Position numbers and translations under genes: made by a program. Below the pieces are notes generated by a model. It was not told the DNA's origin. It saw nothing but the letters and a program-made list of their open reading frames with translations, and did no database searches. Shown in pieces: positions 1-5,020 of a DNA stretch of 8,834 bases. Numbering within the stretch: the stretch's first letter is position 1; each line of letters opens with the position of its first letter. Source of the stretch: Desulfobacteraceae bacterium (GTDB lineage Bacteria; Desulfobacterota; DSM-4660; Desulfatiglandales; B25-G16). The stretch is taken from the NCBI GenBank assembly GCA_030615565.1, contig JAUWZC010000090.1:1-8834 (forward strand), read 5' to 3'.

Positions 1-48
1 TTTTATGGTTTTATTTTCATCAAAACCTATCAACTTCATTCCTTCCAT
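1..48 (-). CDS. 5' end of an unidentified minus-strand gene (partial)
   Basis: Reading the minus strand, an ATG at 48-46 opens a frame that stays open for 16 codons to the window edge (MEGMKLIGFDENKTIK). A GAGG ribosome binding site lies at 58-55 with 6 bases of spacing. That SD-plus-ATG arrangement is the main reason to believe it. Too little protein is visible to name a family. It is divergent from the membrane-protein gene to the right. No convincing minus-strand promoter was found, although a TATAAT lies at 83-88 read on that strand. It could still be a chance frame, so confidence is moderate. Confidence 0.55.
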   Translation of the reverse strand, partial: MEGMKLIGFDENKTIK

Positions 49-390
49 TTTTATCCTCGTTTATAATATATAGATTATTCTGTATTATAAGAAATTCCAT
101 TTATAATAAGGCTGGAAAATTACTCAGGCACTCTTGGCGGTAGTTATTCCTGCTGAAATTATAACATGAATCTTCTTTTTAGTAGCCGCTTTGCATAGTT
201 TTTTCAAGTTTAACTTTTAAAATTAAAATTTCAATTCTCTCATGTATGCTTAAAAACGTGATAGCCAGGGCAGGGGAATGGTTTATCTTGACCAACTGGG
301 GAATTTTGTCTATACTCTTTACTCAAAATATATCCCAGATTAACTTTTGAGGGTTAATGGTTTTAAAAGGTGTGATTTTTGGAGAATAAT
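49..390. other. AT-rich divergent intergenic region
   Basis: No gene is seen here. The stretch separates the minus-strand gene at the left edge from the membrane-protein gene starting at 391. Its only clear element is the plus-strand promoter at 288-316. A 28-codon minus-strand frame ending at 124 has no start codon with a ribosome binding site and was dismissed. Confidence 0.6.
288..316 (+). promoter_or_regulatory. sigma-70-type promoter of the 124-aa membrane protein gene
   Basis: TTGACC at 288-293 and TATACT at 311-316 are separated by exactly 17 bases. Both hexamers match the sigma-70 consensus at five of six positions. Transcription would start near 323, giving a leader of about 70 bases before the ATG at 391. 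Confidence 0.65.
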
Positions 391-765
391 ATGAATATAG
401 CGCTATATATCATAGCAATCTTGTGGATCGTTATAGGTATCTTTGTAATTCTTTACACCGAGAGAGCAATGAAGATTTTTAAAAAACTCTTTTTTATAGA
501 AAAAGTAAGGGTGCTGGCTATTTTGCCTATTATTTTCGGGATTGTTTTGATAATAGGTGCCTTTGTATGTACACAGATATTTTTTCTGTCTCTTATATTG
601 GGACTACTTGCCTTACTAAAGGGGTTATACTTGGTTATGGGACCATTGCCCCAGATTAAACGTCTTATGGATTGGTGGTTCAATAAAGCCAGTGACAGTT
701 ATATCCGTTTATGCGGACTCATAATCTTTGTTCTTGGAATTGCTATACTATCAAATCTTTTATAA
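391..765 (+). CDS. small four-helix membrane protein, unknown function
   Basis: This 124-residue protein is strongly hydrophobic, with predicted membrane helices at about residues 4-22, 41-60, 63-83 and 106-122. Short basic, amphipathic loops (around 24-40 and 86-103) join them. The two halves look like one unit used twice: a helix ending in G-[IL]-[FY], then a basic loop with K/R-rich residues, then a helix ending GI-x-L or GIAIL. The last part (R-L-C-G-L-I-I-F-V-L-G) recalls the C-terminus of short two-helix proteins such as the YjeT/DUF2065 family, but the likeness is weak. ATG 391 is chosen because GGAG at 381-384 sits 6 bases before it; an in-frame TTG at 379 would overlap that site. The promoter at 288-316 serves it, and the next gene is 159 bases on with its own possible promoter. 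The function is not known. Confidence 0.75.
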   Translation: MNIALYIIAILWIVIGIFVILYTERAMKIFKKLFFIEKVRVLAILPIIFGIVLIIGAFVCTQIFFLSLILGLLALLKGLYLVMGPLPQIKRLMDWWFNKASDSYIRLCGLIIFVLGIAILSNLL

Positions 766-826
766 AAGATGCGTTTCCTGTTCCGCCTTAGTCAATCCCT
801 TCTTAGCCATCTATTTTATCTTCTAT

Positions 827-855
827 TTGACATGATTTCCTATTTTTATTAGTCT
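827..855 (+). promoter_or_regulatory. possible promoter of the alpha/beta hydrolase gene
   Basis: TTGACA at 827-832 is a perfect -35 hexamer. With 17 bases of spacing, TAGTCT at 850-855 is only a half-matching -10. Transcription would start near 862, about 60 bases before ATG 925. The weak -10 keeps confidence low. Confidence 0.4.
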
Positions 856-924
856 ACCTTCTTAATTTTTCTATATTTTTTAAATTAAAGACTTCGACCT
901 ACCTTGTTAGCCAAGATAGCTAAA

Positions 925-1758
925 ATGAACATTCCTAATATCTTTTTGTTGCCGATTTTAATTATTTTTATATTGGCTGGTATAATTTTTTATCAACAGT
1001 TAGAGAACAGTATTATTTTTTATCCAGACAAAGCACTTGATGATAGACCATCCAATTGGGATTTATGCTATAAGGATATTCAATTCCTGACTCCTGATGG
1101 CCAAAAACTGCATGGCTGGTTTTTTCCTGTATCTGGCAAATCGCCTGTACTTCTCTTTTGCCATGGAAATGCCGGTAATATTTCTCACAGGATTGAGAAT
1201 ATAAAATTTCTTGTTAAAAGAGATATTTCGGTATTTATATTTGACTACAGGGGCTATGGACAGAGCTCTGGCAGGCCTTCGGAGAAAGGAATATATATAG
1301 ATGGAATAGCAGCCTACGATTATCTAACAGAGATTGAGAAGATTTCCCCTGATAGAATCGTTATTTTCGGGCGATCGATAGGAGGTGCTGTAGCCATAGA
1401 GGTGGCTTTACAGAGAAAAGCGAGATGCCTGATAATCGAGAGCACATTTACATCCACTAAAGATATGGCGAAAACAATTTTCCCCTTCTTTATTGTTTCA
1501 CCTTTTTTACCCCATCATTACAATAATATTCTTAAAATTGCCGGTGTTACTATTCCAAAATTGATAATACATGGTGAAGATGACAACATCGTCCCATTTT
1601 CTATGGGTAATAAGTTATTTGCACAAGCCACAGAACCAAAGTTATTTTTACCGATACATAGAGCTGGGCATAATGATACATATGTTGTAGGAGGGGGGGA
1701 CTACTTTGAGGCTATAGTTAATTTTATTTTATCTTCTACAAGCGTTCGGGCAAGATAA
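925..1758 (+). CDS. membrane-anchored alpha/beta hydrolase, Bem46/YfhR type
   Basis: This is a serine hydrolase of the alpha/beta fold. The N-terminus (about residues 3-23) is a hydrophobic anchor followed by a segment ending IIFYP, typical of Bem46/YfhR proteins, so the enzyme probably sits membrane-bound. The family marks appear in order: oxyanion-region HGNAGN (80-85), FDYRGYGQSSG (106-116), nucleophile elbow GRSIGG with Ser151, catalytic Asp220 in HGEDDNIVP, and catalytic His249 in AGHND. The triad is therefore complete, and the 277-residue length fits the family. The natural substrate of this family is not established; an ester or lipid is plausible but unproven. Start choice: ATG 925 lacks a clear ribosome binding site. 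An in-frame TTG at 904 would add seven residues and is no better supported. The gene stands alone, with over 150 bases free on either side. Confidence 0.92.
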   Translation: MNIPNIFLLPILIIFILAGIIFYQQLENSIIFYPDKALDDRPSNWDLCYKDIQFLTPDGQKLHGWFFPVSGKSPVLLFCHGNAGNISHRIENIKFLVKRDISVFIFDYRGYGQSSGRPSEKGIYIDGIAAYDYLTEIEKISPDRIVIFGRSIGGAVAIEVALQRKARCLIIESTFTSTKDMAKTIFPFFIVSPFLPHHYNNILKIAGVTIPKLIIHGEDDNIVPFSMGNKLFAQATEPKLFLPIHRAGHNDTYVVGGGDYFEAIVNFILSSTSVRAR

Positions 1759-1793
1759 ATTGATTTTAAGATTTTTAATTAATAGTTTAGCGC

Positions 1794-1821
1794 TTTAAAA
1801 TAAGATTTTGGTGATTATAGT
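1794..1821 (+). promoter_or_regulatory. possible promoter upstream of the RmlD-type gene
   Basis: TTTAAA at 1794-1799 and TATAGT at 1816-1821 lie 16 bases apart. The -10 is good (five of six) and the -35 is fair. Transcription from here would leave a leader of about 140 bases containing the hairpin at 1890-1919. Confidence 0.3.
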
Positions 1822-1969
1822 ATTAAACAATAAGGCTTAAGGATAAAAAACCTCTAGTTTTGCAAAGGGCATTATATTTGGTGAGAATAAGAGGGATGCC
1901 ATTTTTGGATAACATCTCTGTGCTTCTCTAAAGGACATTCTAACAGGGTAAACTTGGAGGATTGGGAGA

Positions 1970-2863
1970 ATGAGGATTCTATTGACTGGCTCAAGCGGAC
2001 AACTTGGCAGTGAATGTAAAAAAGTTTTGAAAGATGACTATGAAATCATTTCCCCAAATAGAGAAGAGCTGGATATTACCAGTTGGGACAAGGTGATAAT
2101 GAATATTGATCAATTATCGCCTGATATAATACTTAATTGTGCTGCCTTTACCAGGGTTGATGAGTGTGAAACAGAGAGAAAGTTATCTGAGAGAATTAAT
2201 GTGGAGGGCCCTAGGAACTTGGCACAGGGGGCGGCCAGATATGATAAAATTATTGTTCACATATCTTCCGATTTTGTATTTAATGGCCGAAAGAGGCTAC
2301 CACAACCGTACTTTGAAGATGATCCCACCAATCCCCTCTCTTGTTATGGTTTAACAAAGATGGAGAGCGAAATGGCTGTGAAGCAAAATACCCCACATTA
2401 TATTATTATCAGGACTGGTTGGGTTTATGGCATTAAGGGGGATAATTTTCTAAAACAGATACTTAAATTAGCTCTGAAAAAGGACCAGAAATCTATATAT
2501 GTTGTTAACGATCAAATTGGTTCTCCTACATGGTCTTATAGGCTGGCGCAGCAGATCAAGGTATTGATAGACAATGGAAAAGAGGGAGTTTACCATGCCA
2601 CATCAGAAGGTTACTGTAGCAGATATGAGTGGGCAAATTGCTTTTTAGACAAAATGGAAATTAAGATACCTGTTTTGCCCTGTACCAGTGAGAAATATCC
2701 CAAGACTGCAATAAGACCACTCAATTCTATTCTTGAGAACAGACAATTAAAGATAGAAGGGATTAATATTATGCCCAATTGGCAAAAGGATCTTGATATT
2801 TTTATTGATAAATATGGCGAGACATTACTAAAGGGAGAAGAGGAGCCTATTGTTACGCCTTAG
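1970..2863 (+). CDS. rfbD: RmlD-type dTDP-4-dehydrorhamnose reductase family protein
   Basis: A cytoplasmic short-chain dehydrogenase/reductase of the extended RmlD family. The family's best-known reaction is NAD(P)H-dependent reduction of dTDP-4-dehydro-L-rhamnose to dTDP-L-rhamnose for O-antigen and polysaccharide synthesis. Visible marks are the nucleotide-binding loop GSSGQLG (residues 7-13), DIT (35-37), NCAAFTRVD (56-64), SSDFVFNG (99-106), the catalytic Tyr126 and Lys130 in YGLTK, RTGWVYG (148-154), and QIGSPTW (182-188). The 297-residue length is normal. One oddity is Ser100 where most RmlD proteins have the catalytic Thr (usually STDYVFDG). Start ATG 1970 follows TTGGAGG (1954-1960) with 9 bases of spacing. 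No rmlA, rmlB or rmlC is nearby, so it is an orphan here. It may act on another 4-keto sugar nucleotide; family membership is secure, substrate is not. Confidence 0.88.
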   Translation: MRILLTGSSGQLGSECKKVLKDDYEIISPNREELDITSWDKVIMNIDQLSPDIILNCAAFTRVDECETERKLSERINVEGPRNLAQGAARYDKIIVHISSDFVFNGRKRLPQPYFEDDPTNPLSCYGLTKMESEMAVKQNTPHYIIIRTGWVYGIKGDNFLKQILKLALKKDQKSIYVVNDQIGSPTWSYRLAQQIKVLIDNGKEGVYHATSEGYCSRYEWANCFLDKMEIKIPVLPCTSEKYPKTAIRPLNSILENRQLKIEGINIMPNWQKDLDIFIDKYGETLLKGEEEPIVTP

Positions 2864-2933
2864 GTTTAAGGGCAAGATCTAAAACCTTATCCATTTTCCT
2901 AATAAAAAAATCAATCTCATTAATTATCTTTTT

Positions 2934-2962
2934 AAGGATATCTTCCAGATCCTTTTTATTTT
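2934..2962 (+). terminator. weak candidate terminator after the RmlD-type gene
   Basis: AAGGAT at 2934-2939 pairs with ATCCTT at 2949-2954 across a 9-base loop, followed by TTTATTTT. The stem is only 6 bp and AT-rich, so this is a marginal intrinsic terminator. It partly overlaps the -35 of the next promoter. Confidence 0.3.
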
Positions 2963-2989
2963 GAAATAATTATATTTTATGCTTATAAT
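2961..2989 (+). promoter_or_regulatory. strong sigma-70-type promoter of the CBS-ACT gene
   Basis: TTGAAA at 2961-2966 and a perfect TATAAT at 2984-2989 are separated by 17 bases in very AT-rich DNA. Transcription would start near 2996, leaving a leader of about 100 bases. Together with the near-perfect ribosome binding site downstream, this predicts high expression. Confidence 0.75.
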
Positions 2990-3084
2990 AACATGGTTAA
3001 TCAAAAGGAAATAATTAAATCGAACTGTATAAATTGCTTGGAGGCCTTGGATAAAGGTCTAGAAAGAAATAACAACTGAAAAGA

Positions 3085-3093
3085 AAAGGAGGT
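3085..3093 (+). promoter_or_regulatory. near-perfect ribosome binding site
   Basis: AAAGGAGGT at 3085-3093 is an extended Shine-Dalgarno match, 5 bases before ATG 3099. It fixes the start of the CBS-ACT gene and is the strongest such site in the window. Confidence 0.85.
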
Positions 3094-3098
3094 AAACA

Positions 3099-3743
3099 AT
3101 GTACGTAAAGGATGTAATGACAATGAATGTGGTCAATATTCCGAGTAACACAACTATCTCAGATGCAAAAAAGATTATGGATGCACACAAGATTCGCCGC
3201 TTGCCAATAGTAGACAGAGGAAAGATTGTCGGCATTGTTACTGAGCGCAGGTTAGAGGCATATACACCTTCTAAAGCCACATCTCTCAGTGTCTGGGAAA
3301 TAGGTTATCTTCTTGGAAATACAATTGTAAAAGATATTATGGAAAAAAATGCCGTTTCTGTAACTCCAGAAATGACTGTTGAAGAAGCCCTAGCCACAGC
3401 TCAGGAGAGAAAGGTTGGCTCATTGTTAGTTGTAGAAAAAAGTGGGCAATTAGTAGGCATAGTAACTACAAATGATTTCTTTTATAAGATTGCCAATCCA
3501 ACCCTTGGTATTGGTATGCCTGGTACACGGGTTGAGGTAATGACTAAAACTGATAAACCTATTCTTGAGGATATATCCAAGGCAACATCCCAGAAGGGTA
3601 TGAAAATTTTGACTCTTCACATGATATCTTCCACTGAAATAGGAGGTAAGGATATAGTTGTTCAAGTGGATACTGAGGATGTCAGCAAAATGGTTAAGGA
3701 ATTAAAGGATAAGGACTATGAAGTCCTTGTAAGAAAAAGATAG
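3099..3743 (+). CDS. CBS-CBS-ACT domain regulatory protein (AcuB-like)
   Basis: A soluble 214-residue protein made only of ligand-binding modules. The first CBS motif (about 1-55) contains VKDVMT at the start, IRRLPIVD and GIVTERRL. The second (about 76-131) contains VKDIMEKNAVSV, VGSLLVVE and GIVTTNDFF. Paired CBS motifs form a Bateman domain that binds adenine nucleotides such as AMP, ATP or S-adenosylmethionine. The remaining part (about 142-214) has the pattern of an ACT-like domain (GTRVEVM..., ending KDYEVLV), usually a small-ligand sensor. This layout is shared with AcuB-like proteins. No enzymatic or DNA-binding domain is present, so it most likely acts through a partner protein that is not obvious here. 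Start ATG 3099 is fixed by the ribosome binding site at 3085-3093, and the gene has its own strong promoter. The ligand is unknown. Confidence 0.92.
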   Translation: MYVKDVMTMNVVNIPSNTTISDAKKIMDAHKIRRLPIVDRGKIVGIVTERRLEAYTPSKATSLSVWEIGYLLGNTIVKDIMEKNAVSVTPEMTVEEALATAQERKVGSLLVVEKSGQLVGIVTTNDFFYKIANPTLGIGMPGTRVEVMTKTDKPILEDISKATSQKGMKILTLHMISSTEIGGKDIVVQVDTEDVSKMVKELKDKDYEVLVRKR

Positions 3744-3957
3744 AATAGCAAAGATCTTGTTAGATAAAAAACTGGCTTAAAAAAAGTCAGCCAGGGAGCA
3801 TGGCATACATGCTTTATCATGCTTCGATCATTTGGGCAACTATGATCACCATATGTTGAGACACTTCCATGGGTGACACGCAAGCTTCATTTCTCTATAC
3901 ACAGTTGTCTCTATAGGTAATTTTATCAATTTAGTATTGTGGTTTATGCAAGTAAGT

Positions 3958-3984
3958 AAAGGGTCTCATTGGAGACCCTTTTTT
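3958..3984 (+). terminator. strong intrinsic terminator
   Basis: GGGTCTC (3961-3967) pairs with GAGACCC (3972-3978) across an ATTG loop, followed by six T residues (3979-3984). The flanking AAA (3958-3960) can extend the stem against the first T residues. It lies 215 bases after the CBS-ACT stop and about 120 bases before the next ATG, so it can end the CBS transcript or attenuate the envelope genes. Confidence 0.9.
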
Positions 3985-4080
3985 GATTTTCAGGTTGTTT
4001 GTTTGAGAGAATTGGTCTTTTGTGGACAAGAGATGAAGATCACAAACTTTATAAAATAGAGTGGAATTCGCTTGAGATAA

Positions 4081-4105
4081 AAAGGAATTTATGCGTAAAT
4101 TTTAG
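4081..4105 (+). promoter_or_regulatory. ribosome binding site plus four-codon mini-ORF
   Basis: AAAGGA at 4081-4086 has ideal spacing to an ATG at 4091, which opens the frame Met-Arg-Lys-Phe-stop (4091-4105). The TAG stop ends one base before the ATG at 4107 of the next gene, which lacks a ribosome binding site of its own. Reinitiation after the mini-ORF would explain how that gene is translated. A chance arrangement or a one-base sequencing error is also possible. Confidence 0.35.
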
Positions 4106-4106
4106 T

Positions 4107-5018
4107 ATGATGGACTGGTATGAACCAAGAGATTTCAAAGAATGGGCAAAAAGACTATTTGCTATCCGGCATTTAGTATTGATCCTATTTATCCTCAGTG
4201 TTTTTATATCAGAGCTGAGATTTGACTGGCTTGAGCAAGCACTTGGATCCTACCTTGTCACAACCAATTCCAACCGGCCGGAATCTGGAGCAATTTGGGA
4301 AATAGGTCATCGAACTATAACGGCTCGACAGACACTTGACCAGATTGTCACCGACCGTCAATTTTCCCAGCGTGAGGCCCGCGGAGCGACCACGTTTACC
4401 CAGATGGCGTTAAATATTTTACCCAACCAGGGGGTTATGCTATCTTCCGAGCACTTCAGAAAACTCTATCTCACGTTGCCTCAGACAATAGCTCATAAAA
4501 TTGCCTCACCTTTTGAGATTCTCAGGCTTTTCAGCGATGGATCCTGGGTTCGGACCTACCTTGAGAAGGCAGGCGATGGTTTGAAAATATATCTTTTGAA
4601 TACTAACAATCGGGTGTTGAGGGAATTAAAAATTCCATTAAATTTGATTCAATATATTGAAAGAGTTGAGATGGCGCTGACAGGGACGCTTGAAGATTTA
4701 CCTACCTTTAAAAACCGTATCTATTCTGCTGACCGCTTTTTTGCAGCACTGGAGTCATTACCTGAGGAAGACCTTAGGAGCGTGGTTTCGCAGCCCGAAA
4801 TGCTTTTGAGTATGCCCGGTCATATAGTCAGGGTCGGAATTTCAGATGAAGCTGTGTCAGGATTTATTGAACTTGGCTTTGAAATCGAAGACGGCACCAA
4901 ACGTAAGGTGATTCTATTAAAGGGCCGTGAGTGGGCTGTGTGGATGCTACGGTCGTGTCTGGAAGAAAAAGAGTTAGAACTGAATACCACCTCTGACAGT
5001 CAAAGTAACTGGATGTGA
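4107..5018 (+). CDS. single-pass membrane protein of unknown function, next to PBP1A
   Basis: I do not recognise this family. The 303-residue protein has a short, charged cytoplasmic N-terminus (1-21), one membrane helix (about 22-38) and a soluble domain of about 260 residues that should lie outside the cytoplasm. That domain is mostly helical in character, with a conspicuous G-A-T-T-F-T-Q-M segment at 93-100, and ends in a polar tail. No catalytic motif is obvious. The stop at 5016-5018 is 2 bases before the ATG of the penicillin-binding protein gene, so the two are almost certainly cotranscribed and may be translationally coupled. A role as partner or regulator of the synthase is an inference from this context. 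Start: ATG 4107 (or the adjacent 4110) has no own ribosome binding site. The frame is open back to a TTG at 3999, but that start sits just after the terminator and is unlikely. Confidence 0.8.
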   Translation: MMDWYEPRDFKEWAKRLFAIRHLVLILFILSVFISELRFDWLEQALGSYLVTTNSNRPESGAIWEIGHRTITARQTLDQIVTDRQFSQREARGATTFTQMALNILPNQGVMLSSEHFRKLYLTLPQTIAHKIASPFEILRLFSDGSWVRTYLEKAGDGLKIYLLNTNNRVLRELKIPLNLIQYIERVEMALTGTLEDLPTFKNRIYSADRFFAALESLPEEDLRSVVSQPEMLLSMPGHIVRVGISDEAVSGFIELGFEIEDGTKRKVILLKGREWAVWMLRSCLEEKELELNTTSDSQSNWM

Positions 5019-5020
5019 CA

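Larger units (their letters stand above)
3744..4106 (+). ncRNA. structured non-coding stretch: long 3' UTR, small RNA or attenuator leader
   Basis: No gene is seen between the CBS-ACT stop and the next ATG. Several short stems can form: CTGGCT 3772-3777 with AGCCAG 3789-3794; AGCATG 3797-3802 with CATGCT at either 3808-3813 or 3818-3823; GATCAT 3826-3831 with ATGATC 3842-3847; CACCAT 3847-3852 with ATGGGTG 3869-3875 (one bulge). GAGACA 3858-3863 could pair with TGTCTC 3906-3911. TCTCTATA is repeated at 3892-3899 and 3908-3915. The stretch contains a strong terminator at 3958-3984, and no good sigma-70 promoter was found within it. It could be the 3' end of the CBS transcript or a regulated leader of the downstream envelope genes. 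It matches no riboswitch class that I recognise. Confidence 0.35.

Noticed and set aside
124..210. A short minus-strand frame in the left intergenic region
   Set aside because: Only 28 codons between stops, with no supported start.
2853..2968. A minus-strand frame of 38 codons with a protein-like, amphipathic helical translation
   Set aside because: It has no ATG, GTG or TTG near its beginning and no ribosome binding site, and it overlaps the end of the RmlD-type gene and the promoter region of the next gene. It might be a relic, but this cannot be shown.
2993..3079. A 28-codon plus-strand frame just before the CBS-ACT gene, with a Cys-x-x-Cys pair
   Set aside because: Its ATG lies upstream of the predicted transcription start near 2996 and has no ribosome binding site.
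3831..3885. GGGCAA (3834-3839) and ACGCAAGC (3878-3885), reminiscent of the cyclic di-GMP-I (GEMM) riboswitch
   Set aside because: The spacing, the paired element between the two motifs and the receptor-loop sequences of that class are missing, so the likeness is probably accidental.
3999..4106. An N-terminal extension of the 303-aa protein from TTG 3999
   Set aside because: It starts just 14 bases after the terminator T-run with no good ribosome binding site, while ATG 4107 leads directly into a normal membrane anchor.
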